Below are positions 11,243 through 23,534 of a stretch of 64,000 nt of DNA, one piece after another (positions within the stretch are counted from its first letter, which is position 1; every line of letters starts with the position of its first letter). Made by a program: the position numbers and the translations under genes. The stretch covers positions 248,001 to 312,000 of the forward strand of contig JAFFSR010000098.1 of the NCBI GenBank assembly GCA_017163975.1. Direction: 5' to 3'. The notes beneath the pieces were generated by a model. It did not search any database. It was not told the origin of the DNA and worked only from the letters and a program-made list of their open reading frames with translations. Origin of the DNA: Anastatus disparis (taxonomy: Eukaryota; Arthropoda; Insecta; Hymenoptera; Eupelmidae).

Positions 11243-12533
11243 TTATAATATTTCTCTGTAAACGATGTTTTTAGTATAGACCATTCCATCTTTAACTTTT
11301 CTCGATTTTTCTGTTAGTAATATTTTCAATTCTCTTTTATTAGTTGCCCTTGAAAGTGCCACGTATAACTGCCCATGACTAAAAATTAGTGTTAGTAAAT
11401 ACACTCCTACTTTTTTAAATGATTGTCCTTGCGACTTATTAATAGTCATTGCATGAGCAAGTTTTACAGGAAATCGTTTTCTGGTCATCTGGAATGGCAG
11501 TTCATCATTTGCAGATAAGGGCATACGTGGTAAGAATATAGTGCCTTTTTTACTCCCTGTTAATATTTGTGCAATAATAGTAAATTGTTTTATTTTTGTT
11601 GATCGGGTTGCGTTACAAAGTCCTTCATTCAAATTAACATTTCTTAGAAGCATTACTATAGCTCCTTTTTTTTAAATTTTAATCTATGCGAAGGCAAACC
11701 ATTGGGCGTTGAAGAATTTAAAAATTCTGTTGGCAGAATTGCGTCTAAGCTTTCGTCATTTACATCTTTTGCAGAGTCAATGCTCAAGTACTCTATTACT
11801 GGTTCATTTATTTTTAATAAAATTTTTTTATTTATTTCTGTTACACCTACGTTTTTCGGTGCTAATATAATATTTTCGTGATAGTCACAATTTTCAATAT
11901 TTATATTATGCCCGTAAATTTCATTAATTAGATTGCCCTCTGACAATATTTCTTTTGGAATTTGTATAACTTTATTTCCCTTTTTCATATTTTGAATAAA
12001 AATTACCATTTCCTATATTTAGTAACCAATTTTTTAATTTATCATCTGATTCCAATAAACGTTTATTTTCTTTTAAAGACATAAATTGAAAATGTTCCCA
12101 TAAATAGCTTTTTTTGACACAATTGACTACTATCTGTGTTCTATTTTCATGTTTTACTATTGGTTATGTTTGTCTAAAATCACCTGATATGATAAATGTT
12201 TTTCCTCCAAACAAGTAATTATTATCACATACATCTTTAAACATGCGATCGATGGCTTGAAAAGCGTATTCTGATGTCATTGTGATTTCATCCCAGATAA
12301 AAATTGATACATTTTTCATTTTTTTAGCCATTTCGCTATTTGCACTTATATTACATATTGTGTCTTCAGATATGTTTAGCGGTAATCTAAATGCTGTATA
12401 CAGTGTCACACCATCTTGTAATAAATAAGCCGCCATACCTGTCCATGATACAACTAAATAGTTGATTCCATGAATTTTCAGATATGTTATAATTGTATTT
12501 AATAAGTAGCTTTTACCACTTCTACCTGGAGCG

Positions 12534-12536
<3 letters not shown>
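11243..12536 (-). pseudogene. Helitron 1: Pif1-like helicase, central and C-terminal part
   Basis: Helitron replication/unwinding helicase. The 5' end of this piece reads GRSGKSYLLN, a Walker A remnant with the usual GPGGCGKS altered. It is followed by an intact IFIWDEITM Walker B and GGKTFIISGDFRQT (12164-12210). The next frames (11656-12009, 11243-11653) give the C-terminal part, including MLLRNVNLNEGLCN, AMTINKSQGQSFKKVG and GQLYVALSRA, ending in TAA. At least two frame breaks separate these pieces (near 12160 and 11654). Family and order match Helitron 3 at 46821-48016. Confidence 0.85.
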
Positions 12537-12589
<53 letters not shown>

Positions 12590-13196
12590 GACCAATATAT
12601 ATAAATATATATATATATATATATTGGTCCAATAAAAAACATTTTTATACATTTGTCCCAAAAATCAATTCTTTTTCAGAAAAAAAATCACAAATCTCAT
12701 CATTGATCCAAAATAACGATTTATTCAGACTTTTTTGCACAATTAAGTAACTTTGAGAAGACTACCCAACTAGAGGCTTCGTATATTTTTTCCTCATAAA
12801 AAAAACGAAAAAAATAAGACTTTAAAAAGCCAATTTAACCTGCTCGATTTTTAGATATACTAAATAGTATGTTTAAATCGATCAAGTAAGCATAAAAATC
12901 AGTATATTATAATTTGCAAAAATTCAGGTGAATTCTACATCTAATTTCCAAGAAAAAGTATTCTATTGAGTTTTAACGAAAAATTGATAGTTTTTGAGGA
13001 AAAAATTCTTTAAAATATTTATTTAGCAAAAAATTTGGAAAATTCGAAAAATTCCATCACGTTTAAATCCTGACCCCTTTGACCTGGACCCCTAAAATTT
13101 TGTTTGTATATTTTGGGTATCAAATAGAACATTTTCACAGATTTTCGTCGAATTCTATTTTTTTGTTAGGTGAGTTGACGTGAAACGTCCCATATA
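12537..13196. mobile_element. TA-flanked insertion interrupting the Helitron 1 helicase
   Basis: The helicase frame is interrupted exactly where the Walker A glycines should be. The inserted DNA starts with a (TA)n tract (12537-12590), contains a short AT palindrome at 12591-12627, and ends at GACGTGAAACGTCCCATATATA. No ORF is present. The end sequence resembles in style, not identity, the CCACGTCAAACGG terminus of the foldback at 62751. Treated as a non-autonomous insert; exact ends are uncertain because of the TA tract. Confidence 0.5.
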
Positions 13197-14113
13197 TACT
13201 TCTGAGTGCAGTTTTTTATTTAATGAATTTATTACTGTATAAAAAATAGCCGTTTGAGTATTTGTTAGACTATTAATAATTGACCAAATATTATTAACAT
13301 TATTTACTGTACTATATTCGATTTCGTTATTTTCAATATAGTATTCTAAAGTAGGTAGATTAAAGTCAGTTCATTGGAATCCATTATTAGTTAAAATATT
13401 ATTAATTATGCTTAATGCATATTTTTCACCTTTTTGTTGATTCATTTTTGGTAATATGATTAAAATAGATTTTATATTTTTCATATAATTCTCGAGCATT
13501 AATTATATTGTGAAATGTAACTAAATAATTGACAAAGTGCTTTTAGGAATCGAGATTCACATGATTTTTCTAAACATTTATCCCATTCATTATCTATTTC
13601 AATTAAAATTCTTGCTCTTGCTGCTTCAAAGAGTGTTGGGTATGTAATTCCATCAAAAGTTTCTAAGCTTTCAAAAGATGTTGCAGCTTTAACGTGAAGC
13701 AGAAGTAATCTTAAAAAGAATCTTTCTCTTTGTTTTGGATTAAAAGAATACATCCTGGTTAGAATAGGTTTCATAGTTCTTATTCTTTTCGTCCATGTTT
13801 TGTGTATTCGATTAAAAACATAATGTTGCGGTATATCAGAATAAACGTAATTAAATGCTAAGGCGTTATTATAAGATCTTATGCATTTTTTAAAATTATT
13901 ACTTATTGTAGAATTTCCCATATATAATTTCTTAATCTCTTCAGGATATTCTGGGTCTTCTTCTAATGTTATATTCCCTTGTTTACAACATGGTGTAAAT
14001 TTCTTATTGCTTGACATTTCGAATGCAAAATGTCCAGCAGCACAAAAATCACAAATAAAATTTAAATCGCTAATATTATTTTCGATGATATAATTTTCAT
14101 CATCATTGGTCAA
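13197..14113 (-). pseudogene. Helitron 1: zinc-binding N-terminus fused to the pre-helicase region
   Basis: The minus ORF from 14113 begins with a Helitron N-terminal Cys cluster (CDFCAAGHF, then CCKQGNITL). It then passes to the region that normally lies between Rep and helicase (KPILTRMYSFNPKQRERFFL, SLETFDGITYPTLFEAARA), ending at 13499. The HUH Rep domain, present in copies 2 and 3, is absent between these parts. From 13500 to 13197 the frame decays but keeps helicase N-terminal traces such as NAREL and a YEKYK-like stretch. Confidence 0.75.
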
Positions 14114-15009
14114 TGTATCTTTAGCTATTTGGTGATGATTAATATCATTTTGATTTTCTTTTGTTTTGAATTTATCTTCGTTTTTTTCATAATAATTTCT
14201 ATTTTTTACTGTAGTAATTAAATTATCATTTTTTTTTAAATGTTTTTTAATAAGATTTATTCAAAAGTTTCAATATTTTTTGTTTGTTATTTAATTAATA
14301 TTGTTTTCTATTTTCTAAAACTCTATGTTTATTGTATTTATAATACGATTTGTCAAGAATGCGTCTATCATAGTTTTGATTTTCTTAATATGTTAAATTC
14401 TTATTTTTGTTTGAGGATTGTTAATTGTTTTTTATAAATTTATGTTGGTTAATAATTTGACTTTTTTGTTGCAATAAATTAATTATTTTTATTTTTTTAA
14501 TTGCAACATTTATAATTTTTTTTAATTTTTCATCCCTCTTAAAATTATTTTCAAGTTTCGTAGTTACAATAATGTTTTAAGAATTAATTTGATTTTCATG
14601 TTGTGTTATATTTTAATTTTTCAATTTCTCAATCGAAACTTCTGTTAATTTTAATCATTTTTAATTTCTAAATGTTATTGTATTTAATTTTTTTACAATT
14701 ACATTTTAAAATTTTTTCTTTAGTTTATATTTTTTTTATAACTGTTTTGGTAAGTTTTCTGATGATAAGTTTTTGGTATATAATTTTTTGCCTCTAAACA
14801 TTTTACGTTATCCAATAGATGTAATTGTTGTAGTGACAAATCTTGTAATTTTTTTTCGTCAAGATATTCAAAATTTATATTTTGAAAATTTAATTTTATC
14901 GTTGTTCAATTCCTTGTCATGTACACTTTGCTGATTTCTGGATATCGCTTTATAATTGATATTAGTATAATTGTTTTTTACTAATGAAAACATGACAATT
15001 GAATTTGTT
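14114..15009. other. AT-rich Helitron 1 leader, decayed
   Basis: Between the Ulp1-like ORF and the Helitron N-terminus (minus orientation). It shows many Lys/Asn-rich short frames that may be eroded basic repeats; no domain could be read. Confidence 0.35.
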
Positions 15010-15447
15010 TTATACATAGTTAGCAAATGTCCACGCATTTTTCCCACAGTCAAAAGGATTAATCTGAAATTGAACTTTTTCAGAACATATTTGTAAGTAT
15101 TTACGAATCGGAAATAGTTTATTAATGTAAATTTTTTGTGCATTATTTGATCCATTACTATTTAAACTATCATAGACATGAATTAAATTTTGTAAATAAT
15201 AGGTACAAATCCAGTGATCAAAATGCCGATTTCCGGAGGAAAGTATTTGTATGTAATCTTGATATAATGGAACTAGATTAATATTTTCGGGCCTTTGTAA
15301 AAATATTGTTGGCTACATTGAAAAATTTGTATGATCATCTAAAATTTGATTGAATTTTCCAATTTGTTTATCATTTAACATACTCGATTGCCCAGCATAT
15401 CCATCTTTACCTATAATAATTAATTTTTCTACTTTGGTTAAATTCAT
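15010..15447 (-). pseudogene. Ulp1-like (C48) cysteine protease linked to Helitron 1
   Basis: From ATG at 15445-15447 the minus frame reads about 145 codons to TAA at 15010-15012, with one in-frame TAG at 15313-15315. The Ulp1/SUMO-protease catalytic order is visible: His in DHWICTYY, Asp in HVYDSLN, Gln in VQFQIN and Cys in FDCGKN. The C-terminal helices are truncated. It is in the same orientation as Helitron 1 and upstream of it. The equivalent protease occurs at 57945-58442 upstream of Helitron 3, so the pairing is probably not chance. Confidence 0.7.
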
Positions 15448-16129
15448 TCTATGGAAATAAAAAATTTATGTGTACTTCTGAAGTGAAATTATTTAGTATA
15501 AGAATTTCGAATACTTCTGAAGAACGATAAAAAATCCTAAAATAAAAATTTTAAATGTCATTTATATAGATGATTGAAAATTCTGATTGATAATTATTCT
15601 TAAAATTTCAATTAATTACCACTTATTGAATACATGAACATAAAAAAAAAATAAAAATAAAAAAAACAAAGTTCAATGTTCAACATCGAACTATTTTTCA
15701 TAAAATTTAATATTTATAGAATCAATTAATGATAAAATATCCGACCAAAATCTTTCCTTCACTGAAATTTATTTTCGATTTTAATCTATACGAGCTTAAT
15801 TTACCTTGCTCCTAACGTCGCTCGGTTAAATTATCATATATTATATTAATATGTACAAATTAGCCGATTTTGAAGTAAAAAAATTGCCATAATTTATAAA
15901 TTTTTATATTGCAGCTCTGCTTAAAATTTAGTTTATATATATTTGAAAAAAGAAGGATCAATTCAAGTTCCAATATGCATAAAAATTGTTTAAATACAAA
16001 TCATATCATCACGATAAATTAAAAATTAGTTTTCCTCAATTTTATTTGAATTAATGAAAAAATATGATAGGAAATCATTCTTTTTAATCTTGTGTTTTAA
16101 ACAGAGGGACCAAATTTTTAAATGTAATT
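15448..16129. other. AT-rich gap, no recognised feature
   Basis: No ORF, RNA gene or clear repeat was seen. Confidence 0.3.
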
Positions 16130-16510
16130 ATTATTTTATTTTTTAATTATTTACTATTATTTTGTTATTGTATTGTCCAATTTTATTTTTATAGTATTGT
16201 CCAATTTTATTTTTATTGATGTCATGACAGTGATTCCTCTTTTAAATTATGTATTTTAATTCAATGACTGATAGATATTTAAGACTGTTTTTTATTGTAA
16301 TTTATGTTTTCTGCGTGTGTTTAGAATAGTCTGTGATATCTCTTTTACATGGTGACTTACTGATACAGTATTATATATTAATTTTAATAATTGACTATGA
16401 TATCTTATCTTATTATGTGCAATACTTTTTATAGAATTATTACTTACTATTTTATGTATTACACGCCTTTTTGTACTCTTATTACAAAATAAATAAATAT
16501 CTATATCTAT
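16130..16510 (+). mobile_element. 3' end of a LINE (same family as 58690-62700)
   Basis: Untranslated LINE tail. Shared words with 62400-62680 in the same order include GACTGATAGATATT, CTGTGATATC, a GACTTAC-TATTCAGTAT-like block and TACACGCCTTTTTGT. The stretch TCTTATTACAAAATAAAT precedes a short ATCT-like microsatellite. Only the tail is present, as expected from a 5'-truncated insertion. Confidence 0.75.
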
Positions 16511-16527
16511 ATCTATACCAAGATAAA

Positions 16528-17047
16528 AAACGGAGACGTAGGAACGGAGAAGTAGAGACAAAGACACAGGGACGGAGGGACAGAGAGAAGAAGACAGAGA
16601 AACGGAAACAGAGAGGCATAGATGGAAAGACAAAAACGAAAAGACGTAGACGAAGAGACGAAAACGGAGAGACAGAGACAGAGAAACAGAGACGAAAAAA
16701 AAAGAGTCGTAGGAATGAAGACAGAGAGACATAGACGGAGAGACACAGACGGAGAGACAAAGACGAAGAGACGGAGAGGGAAAAATGGAGACAGAAAGGC
16801 AAGTGTTCTGTATGTGTATATGCATATGTGTATATGTGTATGTGTATCTGTTTACGTGACATGTATATGGGAAAATATATATATATACATATATATATGT
16901 GTGTGTGTATGTATGTATGCATGTGAATATGCGTATGTGTATATGGGCATAGGTGTAGGTGTAAGTGTGTGAGTGTGTGAGTGTGTATACATGTGTGTAT
17001 GTGTGTAAGTGTCTGTGTGTATGTATGCATGTGAATGTGCGTATGTG

Positions 17048-17087
<40 letters not shown>
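16528..17087. repeat. GA-rich then GT/TA microsatellite block
   Basis: 16528-16800 is a (GAGACG/GAGACA)n array; 16801-17050 is GTGTAT-type; 17055-17087 is (TA)n and carries the insertion site of the LTR element. Long ORFs on both strands here encode only Arg/Lys/Glu, Ser/Leu or Thr/His runs and are not genes. Confidence 0.9.
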
Positions 17088-17091
<4 letters not shown>

Positions 17092-17503
17092 AGCTTCGTG
17101 CACATACTCAATACTGCTGGTAACAAACCGTCTCGTGTCGGTCACTGTAGGTAGACGACACGAACTTTAGAAGAGAGAGAGACACAGATAGAAGATGGAG
17201 CGTTGACTCTATAAGATAGAACTCTATACAAAATATTGTTAAACTAAGATAATTTAAGATAAGTGAATTAATTAAAGTTATCAGAATTGTTTATAACAAT
17301 TCTGAAACTGTGAATTATGGTTAACCTTGTGATTGTTGAGAGATCCATTAAGCAATAGGCTTGATTGTTGATTCTCTTATTTTTAGGTTAGTTAACACGT
17401 GCTCCTTGTAACATTGTATATAATATATGTATTAATAATAAAACTCTTATTTTTAGACGAATCTAATCACATTGCTGAATTGAATCAATCCCTTATCTTA
17501 CAA
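17088..17503 (+). repeat. 5' LTR of the gypsy element
   Basis: 416 bases, nearly identical to the 3' LTR; differences seen include GTGCTCC versus GTGCTTC, and AACATTG versus AAAATTG. Contains AATAAAACTC near 17441, a likely poly(A) signal. Confidence 0.95.
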
Positions 17504-17526
17504 ATCAACAATCAATTATTTGGAAA

Positions 17527-18500
17527 ATGGAAAAATTAAAATTTGAATTTTCAATCATCCCAAAACTGGAGGATACAAAAACAAACATCTATGGTTTAGT
17601 GTCAATCGTAGATACTGAACAAAATCAGTTTATTATGCCAAAAGAACTCCAACCAATGAGTTTACATGGAAAATTACAAAAAACTGAGATATTTGAGATG
17701 GTAAAAAATTCTATAAAGAAAAGACATGAAAGGAGAGCGGTGTGAATAACTCTTACACCTGAACTAAAAAAAATCTACTTCAAAGATAAAAATATACAAT
17801 TTAATAATTACTTGCTAGAAAAAGTAGAAATTGAAAAATCTACAGTAGGCACTCACGATGTGGCCAAACCCCAAAATAAATTGAAATTAGTTGATAAATT
17901 CTCAATTGAAAAATTTTCAAAAACGACAACTAATGTGACACAATGGTTAGATATTTTTAACAAAGAATGTCTTCGCTTGGAATTAAATACAGACACTGAA
18001 AAGATTGAAATGTTAAGATTAATGCTAGAGGACTCCTGTAAGGACTGGTACAGATCAACGTTAATAAAGCACACAGTGGAGTCAGACTGGTCATCATGGG
18101 AACTGAGTCTAAAAATTACATACGCTGATGAAGGTTGGTCACCGGTTAAGTATGCTATGAATTTTAAATATCTAAAAGGCTTAATACTAGACTATGCACA
18201 AAAAAAGGAAAGATTATTACAAGAAGTGAATAGCTCTAGTAACAAGTCTCTATTAATAGATATAATTGCCTCTGGTGTACCAAATTTTATTACAGATAAA
18301 ATAGATAGAAACAAAACAAAGACAGTTGACGACCTTTATAATAATTTAAGAGGCTTAGAACATCTAATAAAGGATAATAATAATGAGAAAAATCCACCAC
18401 CAACTAAACAAAATTTAAAAAAATAAACTGAGAAAGAAAACAAACATCCATGTAAAGTATGTGAATTAAAATGGTAAAAAAAATAGATTCCATCCAGAAA
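17527..18500 (+). pseudogene. gag: gag of the gypsy element
   Basis: Starts at ATG 17527 soon after the LTR. It has an in-frame TGA at 17743-17745, after which the same frame continues to TAA at 18424-18426. The central part has capsid-like helices (QWLDIFNKECLRLEL, then DWYRSTLIKH). A zinc-knuckle-like CKVCEL...FHPENLC follows at about 18450-18510 after a further one-base shift in an A run. It would form the particle core. Broken by stop codons and shifts. Confidence 0.8.
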
Positions 18501-18579
18501 ATTTATGTTGGTACAAGAAAGAAAAAACAGAAGAGGATCCACTAACAAATACTCTCTTAAATATAAAATTATCAAATGA

Positions 18580-21500
18580 AGACTTAAAATACTAGATTTG
18601 CCCCCTCCAATTAAAATAAAAGTACTGTTAGAAGAATCCTTAGAAGTCAAAGGGCTTTATGATCCTGGCTCAAGAATAACAGTAATAAATACAAAATTAA
18701 TAAATAATAAATTTAAAGAAGAACAAACAAAATTTACTATAAAAACAATTAGTGGGCAAGGGCAAAGTTATGGTCTGATAAAATTAAACGCCGAAATACA
18801 CGGAATAAAAGAGAATATACATGCCTTTGTGTATGAAAATGAAAATTTTGAATATGACCTAATTTTAGGCCTAGATAGTATAAAAAAATTTGGGTTGACT
18901 CATGACGAGAATTTAAATATCCAATTAAATTATACAAAACAAATAGACGAAAAATATAATATGAGAATCGATGATAGATATAAAACCAATTTCAATGAAT
19001 TTATTGACACAAATAAATTTGAAATGGATATAAATCACTTAGATAATGAAAAGAAAAAGAAAATATATGATGTAATGAATAATTATAAAAACATTTTCGC
19101 TAAAGATAAATATGATGTAGGAAAAGTAAAAAATTATGAAGCATTTATAGACCTACAAATAGATAAATATTGCTACAAAAAACCATATAGATGTTCAATA
19201 GAAGATAGGAAAGAAATTGAAAGTCGAATAGCACAACTTTTAAAATATGGCCTGATTGAAGACTCATATAGCCCCTTTGCGGCACCAGTAACACTAGCAT
19301 TTAAAAAAGAAGAAAATAAAAAAGATAGACTGTGTGTGGACTTTTGAGAATTAAATAAAATAGTTATCCCGCAAGCCCAACCTTTTCCACTAATAGAAGA
19401 TATAATGGTAATAACAGTGGGCTGCGAATACTTCACAACACTGGACATAAACTCTGCTTTTTGGTCCATCCCCCTAAGAGTCAGAGACAGAAATAAAACT
19501 GGTTTTATCACCCGAGAAGGTCACTATCAATGGAAATGCCTTCCTTACGGACTGAAAACATCTCCAGCTATCTTCCAAAGAATTTTGGTAAATATTATAA
19601 AAAAATATAACCTAACAGAATTTTGCACAAACTATATAGATGATATAATAATTTTTTCAAAAAATTTTGAAGAACATTTGAAACATATAGAACTACTGCT
19701 ACGTGCAATAAAAAAAGAAGGCTTAAAATTGAAATTTACAAAATGCAAATTTGCAAAAAACGAGGTAAAATATTTAGGCCATTTAATAAAAAATAACACA
19801 ATCACACCTCTAAAAGACAATATAAAATCTATAAAAGATTTCAACATACCGAAAAATAAAAATAACATAAGACAATTTTTAGGAAAAATAAACTTTGAAC
19901 GAAAATATGTACCGAAAATTACAGAAATACTTGAACCTCTACATGCCCAATTAAGAAAAACGGTAAAAAAATTCGTCTGGCCAACTGAATGTCAAAAAGC
20001 ATCCGATGAAATAAAAAATATTTTAAGTTCAGAACCAGTTCTAGCAATATTTAATCCAAAAGCACACACTTCTATATACACAGACATAAGCATTAGAGGC
20101 ATTGGAGCGGTACTGAAACAAACTCAAGCAAACGATGAAATGAAACCAGTGGCGTATTTCTCAAAGAAACTAAATGAATCTCAAAAGAAAAAAAGAGCAA
20201 TATTTTTAGAATGTCTTGCTATCAAAGAAAGTATAAAATTCTGGCAACACTGGCTGATCGGAAAATCTTTCACAATCTACACAGACCACAAACCACTGGA
20301 AAATTTAAATGTCAAAAATAGAACAGATGAAGAGTTAGGAGATATGGTACATATCCCAATACAACTGCAATATCAAATATAACCCTGGAAAGAATAATGG
20401 AGAAGCGGACCTGTTAAGTCGAAATCCAGTCCTGGAACCAGAAGAAAATATAGAAGATGTACCAAAAACTGTAAATAATATAACAATATCCAATATAAGT
20501 CTACAAGAAATAATAGACGATCAAAAACAAAACGAACAAATAACACAAAAAACACATAATTTCACACTAAAAAATAGAGTCTACTATAAAAAAATCAGAT
20601 CGAAGAAAAAAATAATATTAAGTGAAAAATTTAGCAAAACTCTAATACAACGTGTACACGAAAACTACGGCCACATAGGTATGAACTAAATGGCACATAA
20701 AATAAGTACAATTTATACCGCACCAAATTTAACAAAAAACATTGAACATCTACGAAATTGCGAAATATGCATAAAAAACAAAACAAGACTAAACAGAAAT
20801 TATGGTCTTATGTCACACCTGGGATCAGCAGAAAGACCGTTCCAGATGATGTCACTAGATACTATTGGTGGATTTGGTGGATTAAGATCGAAAAAAAGGA
20901 ATCTACACTTACTAGAAGACCACTTCACCAGATTTGCATACATTCTATGCTCAAAAAGCCAAACCGCAAGAGATTTTATAAATCTACTGAAAAAAGTTCC
21001 ACCAGAGGAAAAAATAGAAATGATCCTAGCAGACCAATACCCTGGAATAAGTTCGAAAGAACTTGAAAACTACATAAAAGAACGAGGTGCAGAACTAATC
21101 TTCACAGCCGTAGATGGACCATTTTCAAACGGTTTAAACGAAAGGTTAAACCAAACTCTGGTAAACAAAATACGCTGCAACTTAAACAAAAATACAAACA
21201 AACGATCATGGGCAACGGTGGCGGAAGAATGCAGAAAAAATTATAACGAAACAGACCACTCAGTTACAGGCTTTTCACCTAAATACTTACTAAAAGGAGA
21301 ATCTACGGATGTGCTACCAACGGAACTAAAAACTGATCAAAAATACAAAAGAAACTTAGAAGAAGATAGAAATCTTGCGTTGCTTCGAACCCGTAAGTCA
21401 CACAACTACAATAAATCATTATACGATAAAAACAAAAAAAAAATACACATTTGAAGAGGGTGGCATGGTCTACATAATGAATAAAAACAAATTAAATCGT

Positions 21501-21641
21501 AAAAAATTGGAAGAAATTAGAATTGGCCCCTTCAAGATAGAAAAAAAAATATCAGATTCGATATATAAAATCAATACAAAAAACTGGAAATCTACGAGAG
21601 GTCTATACCACTTCACGAAGCTCATCCCTATGACGATATAA
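18580..21641 (+). pseudogene. pol: pol of the gypsy element: protease, RT, RNase H, integrase
   Basis: The protease has LYDPGSRITVIN, near the usual D-T/S-G active site. RT starts near 19190 and includes LDINSAFWSIPL, the catalytic NYIDDIIIF (19630-19650) and a LGHLI stretch. RNase H has IYTDISIRGIGAV and IYTDHKPLE. Integrase has an HHCC zinc region (HENYGHIG...CEICIKNK, 20655-20775), a catalytic Asp in SLDTIGG, a second Asp in ILADQYPG, a Glu in NGLNERLNQ, and a C-terminal IGPFKI module (to 21641). Breaks: TGA at 19345-19347 (CVDF then ELNKI), a frame change near 20380, and TAA at 20687-20689. Confidence 0.92.
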
Positions 21642-21689
21642 ACCAACACCAAACCTCCAGAGAAGTATTGGCGTCTTAAGGGGGGAAGA

Positions 21690-22100
21690 TGTAAGCTTCA
21701 TGCACATACTCAATACTGCTGGTAAGAAACCGTCTTGTGTCGGTCACTGTAGGTAGACGACACGAACTTTAGAAGAGAGAGAGACACAGATAGAAGATGG
21801 AGCGTTGACTCTATAAGATAGAACTCTATACAAAATATTGTTAAACTAAGATAATTTAAGATAAGTGAATTAATTAAAGTTATCAGAATTGTTTATAACA
21901 ATTCTGAAACTGTGAATTATTGTTAACCTTGTGATTGTTGAGAGATCCATTAAGCAATAGGCTTGATTGTTGATTCTCTTATTTTTAGGTTAGTTAACAC
22001 GTGCTTCTTGTAAAATTGTATATAATATATGTATTAATAATAAAACTCTTATTTTTAGACGAATCTAATTGCATTGCTGAATTGAATCAATCCCTTATTT

Positions 22101-22104
<4 letters not shown>
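21690..22104 (+). repeat. 3' LTR of the gypsy element
   Basis: 415 bases, near-identical to the 5' LTR, ending in TTTTACA followed directly by the (TA)n tract. The small divergence between LTRs implies a fairly recent insertion, though the coding region already has several stops. Confidence 0.95.
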
Positions 22105-22155
<51 letters not shown>

Positions 22156-22630
22156 GACAATTATGCAAACAATATTCCTGGGAAAAAAAAGCTTAATTCT
22201 TTACATGAATATAATGGTAGTAATATAATATAAGATTATATATAAGTAATATAATAAAGTAATAATGGAGACAGAGAGACGGTGACGGAGAGACAGAGAC
22301 GGAAAGACGAAGACGGGGAGACATAGACGGAGAGATGCTGATGGGAAGACGGAGACGCAGCGACGGAGTAGAAGAGATGGAGAACGAAAGACGCAAAGAT
22401 GAGAAGGAAATATGGAGACGGAGAGATCGAGATGGAGTGACAGATATTGTGTATGTGTGTATGTGTATATGAGTAAGTGTATGTATACATATACATGTAT
22501 ATGTATGTATGTGTATGTGTGTATGTGTATGTATGTGTATGTGTGTATGTGTATGTATGTATGTGTATGTGTGTATGTGTGTATGTGTATGTTTAAGGTG
22601 CATGTGTGTATGTGTATGTATGTATGTGGC
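22105..22630. repeat. TA, GA-rich and GT-rich microsatellite block
   Basis: (TA)n at 22105-22154, (GAGACG)n-type at 22262-22440, GTATGT-type at 22441-22628. The order GA block then GT block repeats that at 16528-17050 on the other side of the gypsy element. Confidence 0.9.
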
Positions 22631-23534
22631 AATAATGCAAAAGATATTCACGTGAAAAAAGTCTCATTTCTTCACTTTAATGTAATAGTAGTAATAGTAA
22701 TTTTTTTATTCATTCTTTGGAACTGCAGTCAAGCTTATTTTAACAACATATTATAAAAGTTTTTGAATTATGCCATAAATAAATATGTAGTTCCTTAAGT
22801 ATGGACTTTGCTAGGTTCAATTGTTGTCAATCAATATCGTGACGATTTTTTTCTATGTAAAAGCTATAACGTTTATTAAAAAATGGATTTTTGTTTCTTA
22901 TTTCTAATAAAGCAAAGATGATTAGACTGAATTAAAAATGATAATTTATCTCGTACAACAATAAATTCGTTGCTTTCGGTAACCAACAATAAATTCATTG
23001 GAATAGTTATTTTTAGCACAATAGCATACTTGTATATCACAAAACAAGAATCAAGTCAACATTTTGCTCAAAATTTAACTTTATGCGAATCAACTGCGAA
23101 TAAATTATATAAATTAATATACGATAAATGTTAAGACAAATGTCAATGTAAAAGATATGAATATCATATTTATATTAGTAAAGTAAATGAAGAGAGGAAG
23201 CTGAATATTATTAATCAATCCTAATTGTAATCATATTAATAAAATATTAATTAAGATATTATTTTTTTATTATTGTAATGTAATATCAGACTTACATGTA
23301 ATTGAGAGAAGAAGTTTTGTTTTATCTATTAGTTATAATTATAATCATGCAGTACTAATTAGTTACAATTATAATCACAATAATGAAAAGTAAATAAAAA
23401 TGATCATTCTCCATTATTACAACAGAATATTAAAGTAAGAGAAAGGTGTTAGACGAAGCCGAGGGGGGGGGGGGGCACATAAATCCAAAGGGGTGGGTGT
23501 GAGGTTTTGGGAGAACAATTTATAAGAAAAATTA
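22631..23534. other. AT-rich gap with a G13 run
   Basis: No ORF. A run of about 13 G lies near 23463-23476. The first part (AATAATGCAAAAGATATTC) resembles 22160-22190, suggesting a small local duplication. Confidence 0.35.

Larger units (their letters stand above)
17088..22104 (+). mobile_element. Ty3/gypsy LTR retrotransposon, full length but inactive
   Basis: A 5017-base element with matching LTRs, TGTAAGCTTC at the 5' end and CTTACA or TTTACA at the 3' end. A purine tract AAGGGGGGAAGA (21678-21689) precedes the 3' LTR. The order gag, protease, RT, RNase H, integrase is that of Ty3/gypsy; no envelope gene is present. It lies inside a (TA)n tract, so a TATA target duplication is consistent but cannot be proved. 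No clear tRNA primer-binding site was identified after the 5' LTR. Confidence 0.93.

Noticed and set aside
16471..17145. Six overlapping ORFs of 77-214 codons on both strands
   Set aside because: They are translations of GA, GT and TA microsatellites with extreme composition and no domain.
17504..17526. tRNA primer-binding site after the 5' LTR
   Set aside because: The sequence AATCAACAATCAATTATTTG has no TGG-start match that I could assign to a tRNA 3' end.
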